Source: Nymphaea colorata (Eukaryota > Streptophyta > Magnoliopsida > Nymphaeales > Nymphaeaceae). Taken from it: a stretch of 64,000 nucleotides of DNA. The stretch spans positions 1,242,001-1,306,000 of the forward strand of contig NC_045141.1 of assembly GCF_008831285.2 (NCBI RefSeq). The letters are read 5' to 3'. Below are positions 41,783-53,574 of this stretch, piece after piece. Below the pieces are notes generated by a model. That model was not told the DNA's origin, did not search any database, and saw only the letters and a program-made list of their open reading frames with translations. Both the position numbers and the translations under genes were made by a program. The first letter of the stretch is position 1. Every line of letters starts with the position of its first letter.

Positions 41783-42203
41783 GTGGGCACTGGAACTGGG
41801 ACTTCCGTCGTAAACCTTAGAGAGGTCGTTTGATGTTTACTGGACACGTGTTATGTTTAATCATTTTTTATCAAATGCCGTATCATTTTTTATCAAATGC
41901 CGTCTACAGTGACAGACAAACAATTGAATAGGGGTACCCTTGTTTCACGCTGTTTCGAGCTCGGAACACCATGGAACAGACATCCCCTGCCCCCGAGCTA
42001 CCCTCGCTTTGAGTCTCTCCTCCTCCTCTGCCTCTCCCCCTTCTGAGTCTTCCCCTTGCCCACTACTCTATTTGTTGCTCTCTTCCTCGATTCCATCAAT
42101 CGATGGGTCAACCGGTTGCTACAACCGGTGTCTGTCACCACCTCAGCCCGTGTCTGGCGTCCTGTCTTCGTCTCAGTGCACCATCTCAGTGTCTAGACAC
42201 AGT

Positions 42204-42967
42204 ATAATACTGTTGAATTTGTCGCACTGTCTTCCCAACCTGCAAAAAGATAGTGAAATAGCATGTCGAATCCGACTACAACCAAGACATTTTGTGAAAG
42301 AGTTACGAAACCTCCATTATTCTGATGTACATACCCAAACTGGTATGGGAGTGCCATCTATAACTCCTAAACAATCCTACATGTAGTGAAAAATATAATG
42401 AAACTGCATTTGTACAATATAATATGTGATCATAAATTAGCTTGCCTTAAAATATGGATATAAATGAGGATTGAAGCGGAATTTGGATGGAGTGTCATCG
42501 TTCGGTCGGCTGATGTATTCATTACCTAATTGACATAGTGCTCGTAGGATGAGGTTCACGTACTTACTAATTGTTTGACTTGAGTGTTGGAACGTGTTTT
42601 GACATGCACGATTGCGCTCATTATGGTCAACAGTAAGTAGAAAGATAGCAACTTGTTCTTCAATGTTGATTTCAAGACCATCTTCTACTAAATTTTTATC
42701 TTTCAAGATATTACATAGTGTAATAAACGAGTTGCGATCCATGCGCAGTAAGTCCAAGCAATTCCTTGGATAGCCGTCAATGATATTATGAACAAATTGA
42801 CTACCAACATTTTTATAAGGGTGAACAATTTGCCTACGCCGATGTAGGAATCTAAAAAATATGATGACCAACACAAACATCATTTTCACTATAACATGTT
42901 CTCTTTCCTCATCTGACAACATGACTGTAGCATTGGGTAGCACATACAAAAAAATAACTTTCGTCAT
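42204..42967 (-). pseudogene. HARBI1-like (PIF/Harbinger) transposase relic
   Basis: The first part (42450-42967) encodes RMDRNSFITLCNILKDKNL, NIEEQVAIFLLTV and LRALCQLGNEYI, ending PHLYPYFK, the N-terminal helical region of plant Harbinger transposases. After a short intron-like gap, 42345-42380 gives DCLGVIDGTPIPVWV, which includes the first catalytic Asp context. The frame is then broken, and QNVLVVVGFDMLFHYLFAGW continues in another frame (42225-42290). The rest of the DDE domain is missing. Confidence 0.85.
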
Positions 42968-43150
42968 GTCTAATCATACCATCTACAAATAAAACATTCT
43001 AATATGCAAAGGGGAAAGGAATTAACAACCATAAAACAAACATATATGTGTCAAGTATAAAGCAATTTCAATAGCATCTTTTCAATTGCATAGAACTTAG
43101 AACGAACATAACATTGAATTATAAAGATGTAGGAGAACACGTACTACTTA

Positions 43151-43366
43151 CTATTGATGATTGACGTTAAGCCGCAACCAAGGCACATGTTCGGTCGGCC
43201 GAAGTTTGAGGAAGATGATTGGCTTATTTCCCTGCTCCATTAGCATCAGGGCTCTTAAGTACATGTCATTAACAATCTCTCCCGAGTCGAGCATTTCATG
43301 CAATATATCCAAACATTTGTTCAATGTTTGTGTTGTAGATGTGTTTATGACGACGACGAAAGACAA
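43151..43366 (-). pseudogene. Myb/SANT-like Harbinger accessory protein, C-terminal fragment
   Basis: It encodes NKCLDILHEMLDSGEIV, then YLRALMLMEQGNKPIIFLK and PWLRLNV, the C-terminal tail typical of the Myb/SANT-like partner ORF of PIF/Harbinger elements. The DNA-binding N-terminus is not present. Confidence 0.6.
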
Positions 43367-44099
43367 GCCTGTTTCTGGCCTCTGTCAATCTTTCTCTCAC
43401 TTACTCGGAACGAAGTCAACTAGATTGCAATAGTAATGCATATATAGAACAGACAATTCATCTTCTTAACCTCTTAAAAGATGAAGACTCAATAGATCTC
43501 CTAAAACGTTAAGATGGATTGCAATTAAGTAAGGAGATGCATGCTCGATATGAAGTCCACCGTAGATATTATGATATCAAGAGTCACATGGATGAAGATG
43601 ATTCAAGGTCCTGAAAGTCTCTTTACCAAGAGCTATCTTACCCCTTGACTTGAGGCAGTGGATCCTAATGTTTCATTTATACTTCTGTAAAATTGCTGAT
43701 AGGTTGGCCCTCAACAGTTTTATTGGCCAAAAAATAAAAATATATAGAGGGCAAAAAGTACGAAGTCCACCCACACAAGTACTGAGATACATAAATTACA
43801 CTGAAATTTCAAGATGGGGACCCAACTTCATGTTTCATTATACCTTTTGTAGAAGAAAAACAATAATTTTCATGCTTTAAAACCCATTTCTCAGTCATGC
43901 CCAAAATGGGTTCTAGCTGAACTAGTAGAACAATTCATGTGTAAAAATAATCACAAAAGGGAAAAGTGAAAAACTTCACAGGTTCAACTGGCCTTTGCAC
44001 TCAGAACTTGAGCCATGAGTGGGCAATAAAACCTGGTGAGGGAGAGAGAGCAGATACCTTCTTCTGGGTGGAGTGAAATAAATGCCACAAAGCTTAGAG

Positions 44100-44350
44100 T
44101 GGAATGCTGGATGTGAGAGGGTGATAGAGACGATGAGGTGAGGAAGAGAGTGAGAGGGCGAGAGAGACGATGAGGGGAGCAGGAGAGTGAGAGGGCGATA
44201 GAGACGAGGAGGGGAGCAGGAGAGTGAGAGGGCGAGAGAGATGACGAAGGGAGCAGGAGAGTGAGAGGGCGAGAGAGACATCGAGTAGCAGTCAGTTGAG
44301 CAAGGGCGAGAGAGACATCGAGCAGCATGCGGTTGAGCAAGGGTGAGACA
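44100..44350. repeat. GAGAGGGCGAGAGAGAC minisatellite
   Basis: Five or six diverged units of about 40-50 bp contain GTGAGAGGGCGAGAGAGACG and GGGGAGCAGGAGA. Open frames across it on the minus strand are low-complexity artefacts. Confidence 0.8.
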
Positions 44351-44907
44351 GACGACCAGGGGAGGCGGCAGCGGTAGGAGGGAGGCAAGATGTGAGCGTG
44401 CCCTAACGGGCAAAAAAAAAAAACCCGAAAATATGTTTCCACCTCTCCCGATGGAAACATTTTTCTGAAAAAATTTTGCCGATTCGAGCTTCAACTGTCT
44501 CAAAAAAATTTCTGTGTTTTATAAACCAAATTTTTTTTAAAAATTTTGGTTTTTTTTCCCTAAGCCACAGGAAATTTCCTTGCCATCAAACACTACCTAG
44601 ATAACTAGTCTTCTATCCTACACACTACTTTTCTCATCGAAACCATGTAATACTTTAGAAGAGGCACCATTGTAAGGTTCCTACATTTCAGAAATTAAAA
44701 ACACAACAAATAATGAGATTATCACCATAAAGTATTAAAATAATAAAGTATAATTAAAACAATGACATATAATATAATGAGAATGTTAGACAATGAGTAT
44801 CATACTTGAAACATAATCATTCCACATTGTTGAAGTAATTTGCTCTCATTGTTGCTACCAAATATATGTGTTTGTGTAGCTATGTGAGCAATTTAGCTAT
44901 CAGCGCA

Positions 44908-45089
<182 letters not shown>

Positions 45090-45763
45090 GTGGCCTCCAA
45101 CAATTTGTTTACTTATATACTATATGTCAATTAATTATTTGCATAGTGTCCCTCAATCATTTTATTATGTCTAAAGTTTTGCAGAGAATATTCTTGGAAT
45201 TATTTTCTTCTTTGTGTCTCATTGCTTATAACTGTGTGTATCATTAATCTTTACTTGATTGCAAAATAAATACATTGATTTCTAGGGATCAAGACGTAAA
45301 AAAAGATAACTAACTGAGTAAGATGGTGACTTGTGATGCTATCAATTGTATTATTGTGTTTGTAACTTGGTCCATAAATGCATATTTACGCACACTAGCA
45401 TGTTATGTTGAAGAAAATAACTCTGTCTTTCACTTGGCAGTAGAAAATAAGTGATAGAAAAGGAAGGAAACACATAGTGATAGAAAAGGGAAGGAAACAC
45501 ATATATCACATACGTCTATTCTAAAATCAGTTTAAATTATGGTATGATGTATATCTTCTTCTATCTTTGGAACTTCAGATGTAAGAGCCCATATTGACGT
45601 TCAAGTAGGAGCCATCTTAAACTATCATCGTGTATGGAAACCCACAAAATTATAAAACATGAAAATGGTGGTTGTTAAACAAGTGAAAATAATTCGAACA
45701 TAGAACCACAAATTGGCTTGTCTATCTCTAATTCCAGTTTATGCTCCTAAGTATCATAAACTT

Positions 45764-46050
45764 AGCAGCAAGAAAACAGTAAGGCTCTCTTAAACACAAG
45801 CACAGTGGTATCAAGCATAGTAGATAGTAGCTGTAGAAAAATATGGGAAGTGATGCTTTTCTTGCTACTTGAACTTCTGAAAAACGCTAGATTTTCATCT
45901 ACAGCAAGATAACTCAGCAGCAAGAAAACAATAAGGCTCTTTTAAACACAAAGTTATCAAGCGTAGTAGATAGTAGCTATAGAAAAATATGGGAAGCGAT
46001 GCTTTTCTTGCTACTTGCACTTCTAAAAAAATGCTAGATTTTCATCTGAT
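45764..46050. repeat. Tandem duplication, 152-bp period
   Basis: AGCAGCAAGAAAACARTAAGG begins units at 45764 and 45916, and both continue through GATAGTAGCTRTAGAAAAAT and GCTAGATTTTCATCT. Confidence 0.85.
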
Positions 46051-46674
46051 GATGATTCTCACTAGTAAAGATCTTGTTAATTGATTTTCAACCAAAATGG
46101 TAGAGAGTATGTCATAGAACTAATTAATAGAATGAACGAGATTAATCTACCAACAACACAACAAAAAAGTTTTATTTTACTGTTGTTTTCATCCCCCCCA
46201 CAATGACTTTCTTTACAATTTGAATTTCAGGGTCAGTGACCTATATCATAGTGAAGGACGTCTTAACTTTCTCGACATTTATATGCTTGATTGCTGTCAA
46301 GAAAAAAAAAAAAAAAAACAAATCAAGCAATCAAGTGTCCCCAAGACAAACTAGTGGGTCATTTTCAAGAAAAACTAAGGACCAGACCATGTGAAAAAAT
46401 ATTAGTAGCCGAATAAGGAAAAAATGGTTGGTGGAACAACTGGTTGGAGGGGCTCCTCCCCACAGTTTAATGTCCACTTATAAGTGGAGTTGGAGAAAGT
46501 AGATGCTTGTTATGGAAATGCCAACCTAGCATAATTTGTCCAAATGCAGATAAAAAGACGAGATTGTCGTTAGGCTTTGCAACAAATCTACATCCCCAAG
46601 AAGTATAAGAAAGTCAACAAGATATTGGGAAGGGAAGAGTAGAAAGTTCATGAAGAGAATGGGCGTTAGCTTAC

Positions 46675-47206
46675 CGCTGGTGAAGGCATGGGTGAAGCCC
46701 ACGAGGAAGCTTATGGAAATCATAATCAAACTAAGAAGAACAAATTGAATGGGTGCTTTTGCCGACAGATGTGCAAGGGGATCAAATCTGAACCAACCAA
46801 AAAGAAAGAACAAAATCAATTCAATTAGTAAATTTTCTTAGAAATCAAGAACTAGTAGCAGATTCAAGCAAGAATACATCTAGTGACACCAAGATTATCC
46901 ATGACCAAGAAGCTAAAAATTAGAAAGGAAGGTAGAAAAAACAACAAAAGTAGTCACGAATATGAGAAAAGTTGAAAAATAAGAAATGGAGGAAGGGTGC
47001 AGTAGATGATTGAGAGAGGCGCAACAGGAAGAGACCAAAAGTGAAAAATTCTTGCAAGACACATGAAGGAAATGAGAGTAGTACTCACTCACGAAAGGCA
47101 GAACACGACTAACAATGGAGATGGCGAGTCCAAGGGTTGTCGTGACTAAGAAGTCGGCAATCAGATGAAAGGCCACTACGACGGCACAGACCGCGACGGT
47201 CTGCAT
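46675..47206 (-). CDS. Candidate 5' part of an unknown membrane-protein gene (two exons)
   Basis: The ATG at 47206 starts a GC-rich exon encoding MQTVAVCAVVVAFHLIADFL, then a second hydrophobic stretch (LGLAISIVSRVLPF), down to about 47085. A second exon, 46675-46787, has good splice signals (gttcag acceptor, GTAAGC donor) and encodes FDPLAHLSAKAPIQFVLLSL and ISFLVGFTHAFTSG. Using a GTACTA donor at 47084 the phases join in frame. The result would be a multi-span membrane protein N-terminus. I do not recognise the family, and no later exons were found further left, so it may be a gene fragment. Confidence 0.35.
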
Positions 47207-47229
47207 GGTGAGGATGAAATAGATCTTCC

Positions 47230-47430
47230 ATATGAAAAAGAGAAAGTGAAAGAGAAAGAGAAAGGGTGAGGGCAGCTCGGGGGTAGACACAGAGGAGAAG
47301 GAGAGAAAGAGAAAGGGCTAGGGTAGCTACGTGGCGGAGACAAAGGAGAAGGGGCAGCTGAAGGGTGGAGATAGAGAAGGAGAGAAAGAGAAAGGGCAAG
47401 GGCAGCTCGGGGTCGGGGGAGAGACTGCAG
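47230..47430. repeat. GAGAAAGAGAAAGGG tandem units
   Basis: Three diverged units contain GAGAAAGAGAAAGGGCAAGG-like sequence followed by GGCAGCTCGGGG-like sequence. It lies upstream of the candidate ATG at 47206, so it could be a CT-rich leader on the minus strand. Confidence 0.75.
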
Positions 47431-47474
47431 GGAGAGAATGAGATGTTCATCGAGGCACTGTTCAGTGGTAAACC

Positions 47475-47620
47475 ACGGAATGCATTGGAACACCCCAGCC
47501 TTCCCATTGTTCTCTATCTTGCGTGTCCTGATTGTTCTTTGTCCAATGTTTGCACCGACTTCGCCTAAACAAAACGCGTACATTCCATTCTGAGGTGTTC
47601 CAATGCATTCAAACGACCTC
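47475..47620. repeat. Interrupted inverted repeat
   Basis: GGAATGCATTGGAACACCCCAG (47475-47496) faces CTGAGGTGTTCCAATGCATTC (47590-47610) across a spacer of about 90 bp, followed by AAACGACCTC, the reverse of the GAGGTCGTTTGA sequence at 41822. It may be a small MITE related to the Harbinger remnant. Confidence 0.6.
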
Positions 47621-48052
47621 TTATTTATGATGTTATTCGATGTAAAGATGTACATAGATTTTATTTAATTAATTATACTTATATATTATACTATATTTTT
47701 TATTATAATTAGGCCACACTCATTGCAGACAGTCAGGTGGTGCTTGAGATGTACCTAGCACGCAGATCTAAGAGGTTGTTTGATAATTGCACCATAGGAT
47801 AGAACTGACAAGATGTCTTGTTCATCACACTACTGTTATGCCTATCCTGTTAATGGTGTTCCCTATCTATTGTTTGATAGTTTTATGAACTAACACCATT
47901 TTCCTTATGTTTAGCGTTTGTTTTATTTCTATTTGTATTGTCTGTCTTGTTCGTCTTGTTCAATGTTTGTTTTTTTGAGTCTCTTGTTCATTATAAGAAT
48001 ACTCAAATGAAGTATTTGAACAGCCAAGATGAAACAATAGGTTTTTCTCTCT

Positions 48053-48093
<41 letters not shown>

Positions 48094-49240
48094 TATCAAC
48101 TCATGAAAAAAATTATTTTTTGCTATTTATACAAAAACAATTACACTATTCATGAATCATCAACTCTTCATAATTGCATGTGTAAGTATAACAACCTTCT
48201 AGCTACTTCCCTATACTCTCAATAGTGGTCTCCCCATTTCTGTACTCTTTCTTTCTATAATAATACTATACAATGGCCATCAAGAGTCTACTCATCATTT
48301 CCGTTCATCTTGTAAGCTTGATTTGGGCCATATATTTGCTTCCTTAGTACAAAAAAAAATTGGAAATTCTCATATTAATTTAATATTATAAGGTGAAGTA
48401 TAGATAAAAGAAAGGGGGAATATAGCAAACCATCTAAAGTATATTTCTGTCAAGCGTGAACGGTCTTCTGCGGACTCCAAGATATAAACATTTTCAATAA
48501 GAATACAATGATTTTTTTTTTATTATTCTTTACATATGGCCAATATAAAGATGCCAAAAGCATAGTTTTTCTCAAATTTTTTGTTGAGGAAACTGAAAAA
48601 ACGACTTCAACCCATTTGCCAACTATAAACTGAATAAAGAACATTAAACATGAAATGACCAAATAATTTCAAGCCAATCCATTGAAATTCCCATGGAAGT
48701 CACATTCACATCATCAAATCCAAAGACAAATATTTACATACAAACACCTCTTCGGGGGTCACATTCATATCATCAAATCCAACAGCCACACAGTGGGAGA
48801 ACTACAATGTCAATGGAACACTTATATAGTCCAGTACCCTTGAGGAAAAAACAAGCATTCTCAAGGACATCAAAAGTTATTGTAAGATCTCCACAAAACT
48901 ATGATGGTCAGGTCTACATTATTAAATCCACAATACACTGTCACCACTACAAACTTACAAAGTCGAATGAATAACCAAATACTACATAACTCTAGTTCCA
49001 CAGATTTTTGCTAAGCTATTGCAAGAAAATTAGATAATTCAACCAGTAGGATTATAAGACAAAGACCTCCCCAACCTTCTCACCAATTGACTAAACCCAA
49101 AACCAGATCAAGCTCATGCTGGTTATCTATATGAATGGAATGTGAACTTAAACTTGAATTAATAGGAATCTTTGTTATCATCCAAATTTTTTCGAGGAAG
49201 ACTATATTTTATTATTGAGATTTAAATCCTAGACCTAGAA
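47621..49240. other. AT-rich intergenic stretch
   Basis: It contains a (TA)n(GA)n microsatellite (48053-48091) and a short direct repeat with GGTCACATTCATATCATCAA units (48700-48785). No gene or element ends were recognised. Confidence 0.5.
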
Positions 49241-50193
49241 CAAATTAGCAATTGTTCCAAACACAAATTCGAAACTCGACCTTAGATGCGAGATTTAAAA
49301 CCTGGACCCACATTTCTTTTGGATTAGATTTGTGTTCACGGGTCTGGTCTCAACCAAGACCCGACCTGCTAAACTTGTCTCACCTAGTTTTTGTATGTAA
49401 CCCGGCTGAGATGGCCGAGACAACAATCATAGTGGTCGAGTGAACTGATTCGACCCCCACGCCCAAGGAGAGAAGGCATACAACAGCTTCCGACCACCAC
49501 TGTTACAAGTTCCAGCGGACCGCATGAGAAATCCTATGACCACCACGCCACAACGAGCTGTGTCCCAATGCAGCACAGCTGGGGCGCAGTGGCATCGCAC
49601 GAATAGTAGGCGATCGAGATGCAGGTGAGCAGCAGGCGTTCAGCTTTCCTCAGGCATCTGATTCCGGCAAAAGGTGACATCGCAAGGAGCCGTTATGCTT
49701 CCTCACCCGACCATCGCTGCAAGGGGCGGAGTTCTAACACAACAACGAGCAGGAGGCAACCAGAAATTGAGTGCACGGCACACCACCCACGACAGGAGAT
49801 GCAGGCGAGCGGCGTTGAGGGTTTTCGATGAGCAGCATGGGTGACCGACGAGTAGGTGGGGCAGGCGTGTAGCAATAGAGCGACCACCAGGCGGCTATGG
49901 AGATTCCCGATGAAGGCATGGGCAACCAGCTTTCAAATAGCAATCATTCGGTCAAGACAATGCCTTTTCTTCTCCAACGATTGGCAGCGTGCAAGTGGCC
50001 CTCTCCTCTTCTATTTAAACTCTCATCGATGACGAGTTGAGGGAACTTTGATTCATCTTGTAAAACTTAGAGATTTATGAGAATTCAGAGAATCGCCGGC
50101 GCCCCTTGCAATTTCGAACAACACTCTGTTTCTAGAAACAGAGGAGTTTTTCCCTGCTCATGCGAGGTAAGAAGCTCAACCTCTAGCGGTTGT
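49241..50193. other. GC-richer stretch of unknown nature
   Basis: Composition changes to GC-rich from about 49370 to 50850. Short overlapping frames occur on both strands with no recognised domain. TATTTAA at 50012 is followed by a leader-like stretch, so this could be a promoter or LTR, but no partner copy or primer site was found. Confidence 0.3.
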
Positions 50194-50580
50194 TCAACTA
50201 GGTGGTGTTGTCACCTCCAGCGACCAATTGTTGAGATATTGTATTGACTGCATTGCCAGTGTGTTGCGGTTCCATCGGACTAGAGCTCGACCAGAGAAGT
50301 GGCTGGAGTCCGCCGGATCAACTGGCTTTCCGATCGCCTGTTCCTGTGTTGTTCCTATCCCTGCTACATCAGAACATACCTCTTTTAAACTTGGTGGCAC
50401 TGTCACCACCTCCAACCAATCACCGTGAGATGTATTGACTGCTTCGCCAATGTGTTATGGTTCCAACGAGCCTAAGCTAGACCGGAGAGGTGACCGAAGT
50501 CGGTGGAAATGGCCAGCTTTCCGACCGCTTGTTCCCCTCTTCTTGTGCTACTGTCCCTGTGCTACCGAATATAGCTTTGT
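50194..50580. repeat. Diverged tandem repeat, about 200-bp period
   Basis: Landmarks recur in order: GGTGGTGTTGTCACCTCCAG (50200) and GGTGGCACTGTCACCACC (50393); TATTGACTGCATTGCCAGTG (50241) and TATTGACTGCTTCGCCAATG (50433); GGCTTTCCGATCGCCTGTTC (50323) and CAGCTTTCCGACCGCTTGTT (50514). Confidence 0.75.
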
Positions 50581-53495
50581 TCAATGGGCCTTATCTTCGG
50601 ATCCCATTGTCTAGAATTCAAAAGAGTGGGCTCTCCATCTTCCTGACTCGGCAAGGTTCGAAGAGCCATAGAAGTGTGAAGCTGCCCCTGTCCTTCGGCA
50701 GGTTCATAACGTAGAACCTCGTGTCTTATCTGTTGCTACATCCCCCGCTTTGCCAGACCCTGCTGCATCCCCCGCTTCACCCGACCTCTCTCCTTGGCAT
50801 CTTAAATAGAGCGGCTGACGAGAGGCGTTGCTTTTCTAGCAATATCATTAGTCACCAGCGACCGCTCTAAGATCTTCCAAAGTAAGAATTCATCTTTTAA
50901 ATCATTCTCATTAAAAGTGTGTGATCAATATCTCATTTCATTTCTTTTTCTTACTTTCTCTCTTCTTCATCTCTTCATGGTCGCATGAGATAGCTCTCAA
51001 GACTCAAATCTCCTTTTTGAAGTCAAGAAACTATTTTTGAGTGTACCGAGAGCATGAGAAGATGAGATGATATTTCATTCTATGATTGAAACATGTTCTT
51101 TCTTTTCTTGAATGTTGCTTTATTTTGAGATATTATTCATGCATAGCCAATTAATTTTTCTTATTTATATGTGAATGCATGGCGAGAATGATGATGGTTT
51201 GAGATTCTTCTCTTCATTCTTATGTTAATTTTTGAGGTTGAGGTTTGTTCAACTCAAGAAAACCTTCACGAATTTGTACATGTTAATATGTATTTTCATG
51301 TCATTCTTGCGTTTAGTTTCCATTTTAATCACCCAATTAGGAACCCTAATAAGTGCATTATTATGTAGTTTGATTTTCTTCCATACCCAATGGTGGAAGA
51401 AATATATTTCCTTATAACAAACAAAATAATAATATTTCATATAAAATATTTGAAATCATGCATTTCAAAAGATTTTCGAAAGCAATAACACATTCTAATG
51501 CGGCTTTGGAGACTTAGCTTAGGCTTTTGCATGGCCCAAGCTCCTGTTTGGTCTACATAAAAAGTGATGTCAAAATATTTTAAGTTATTTCTTGATTTTT
51601 AACCTCAGACAGGTATATATATACATGTTATATGTTATATACATATAAACATATATATGTGCACATGATGATTTTTTTCATCATTCACTCTTTATGTTTC
51701 TACATTTTATTTTACAAATTTTCATATACACATGAATGCAAATATATATATATGTGTTCTATTTTCTTTTTATAAATTTTTTATTCTTCTTTTCAAGTCA
51801 AATGTCTTTCCCTACAAATTATATATATATATATCTATATATATATATATATATATATATTTCTCTATTTTTTTCTCTCTAAAATCTCTCTTTTTCTTCA
51901 AATCAATATCCCTTTTTATAAACTTTCATATGTGTATATATGTGATAGTATGTACACGTACATGTACATCTTTTTCTATATCTTTCTCTCTCTCTTTCTT
52001 TCTTTATGAGTATTTCATCTTTTCCGTTCTTTTGGACATTTTTCTCCCAAGATCCTTTTATTTGCTAACTTCATCAACAAGATTAAAATTCAAGTAATGA
52101 TCCAATATTAGAATCATGTTGGATGGTCTACAATCTCAATCCATTTTCAAAAACTTTTTTTTCTTTATAAAAATATTTATGATAATTATAAAAACAAAAA
52201 TCTTAGATGTATGTTATGGTAGTAATGCTTTTAGATGAATGTTATGGTAGAAATGCTTTTAGCTGATTGTTATGGTAAGAATGAATTATTCTCTTCTAAT
52301 CATATAGGATCAATGCATTCATACATTCACACTCACTTAATATTACTTATGATCACAAGCACCTCTCCAAAGAACTTAAGCAAGATGAGATAGAGCTATA
52401 ACTATGTAGTAACCAAATTAGAGCAAAATCTCAAACTTACTTAAGTCTTAGGAGAACATTAAAGTGACTTCAAAAAGTGATCTCCAAAGTTTTTCAAATG
52501 ATAATTGTAAAAATCTTTCAATTCAAGATTTTACTCAAAATCAAAGCAAATGATTCTTCAAAAATTTGAAACATCAAATTTTCAACATTTTCTCAAACAC
52601 TACACCTCATATAGAATGAAAAAGAAAGATGTTTAAGCCAAAATGAAATGCATCAAGAATAAGCATAGCCCTTGAATTTATTACCCTTGGTAAAGGCACC
52701 AGGAATGATCAATCCTCGTACCGACAGATGAGTCTCTTTCTCTCTCATTTTCAAAACAAAAACTCATTTTTCTGGAGCACTCCAAAAACCAAATAAATTT
52801 TTGAAGATGCGAACAATCTCCCTTGCTAAAACTTGCTTGTCGATCCAACAAACATAAAAGTACCAAGGATCTTCTTCAAGAATGTGAAATTCTTGTCAAA
52901 TATGGCTCATAGAAGTATAACAATAGGAATATATAACCACCATGGAAAAGCTCAAGCAAATTTGTGAGTATGCAAGTCGTTGGCTGAAACATCCGTTTGT
53001 AGCCCTAAACTTGTAAGTTTCTTGTTTTGTTGCAATCGGGAAGATTTCCCCCAAACATGATGGAGAGGGAGACTCTTCAACAACAGTAGAAGGTTTCCCC
53101 AAATCTAACATAAGAACGATGTAGAAGTAGCTTTAGTAAAGGACATTGCGTACGACATTCGAGTAATGGAGAGAGAGAGACAAAGGGAGGAAGTAGAGAT
53201 TGGCCTCTCACATGGATGGGATACCGAAGAGTCAGTTGGCACTAGCGAAGGAAGCTGGTGAGTAGCTGGGAGCCAAAATGCTGGTGAACATGTCACTAGG
53301 ACACTTTTGATGAGGTTGCCAGAAAGCATAGATGTCAGAATGGAAGTCAGAAAGAGAAAGTTGTGGGTGCGAGGGAGAGAGAGGGAGAGGGAGTGGGAGA
53401 GATACTTTGTCAAGACCATGTCCCAAGCGATGAGTTCCATCGGTATTGGAAAGAAATTTGCAAAAACTTATTTTAGGAATTAAAGAAATGAAAAC
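50581..53495. other. Mostly AT-rich stretch, no gene recognised
   Basis: 51600-52100 is dense in TATATA and CTCTTT simple repeats. A CT-rich stretch lies at 53330-53400 (53165-53185 on the other strand). Short minus-strand frames at 52896-53111 and 53105-53440 carry no recognised motif. Confidence 0.45.
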
Positions 53496-53574
53496 AAGAT
53501 CCAGATTTTCAAAACCCCTTTGTGTTTGCTGGACTTGAGATAAAATCCATATTTTCAAAGCCCCTTTGTGTTTG
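53496..53574. repeat. 46-bp tandem duplication
   Basis: AAGATCCAGATTTTCAAAACCCC at 53496 recurs as AAAATCCATATTTTCAAAGCCCC at 53542, and both continue TTTGTGTTTG. Confidence 0.85.

Larger units (their letters stand above)
41822..44598 (-). mobile_element. Decayed PIF/Harbinger transposon (boundaries approximate)
   Basis: Both protein types of a PIF/Harbinger element occur on the minus strand in the usual relation: a Myb/SANT-like accessory ORF fragment and a HARBI1-like transposase. Possible ends are AGGTCGTTTGATG at 41823 and CATCAAACACTACCT ending at 44598, imperfect inverted repeats. I could not confirm the 3-bp target duplication. Confidence 0.5.

Noticed and set aside
43976-44503. 175- and 158-codon overlapping minus-strand frames
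   Set aside because: They read through the GAGAGGGCGAGAGAG minisatellite in two frames; repetitive composition and no domain.
47109-47655. Long minus-strand frames of 130-160 codons
   Set aside because: Mostly Ser/Leu/Pro/Phe from the CT-rich tandem units; only the short exon from 47206 looks coding.
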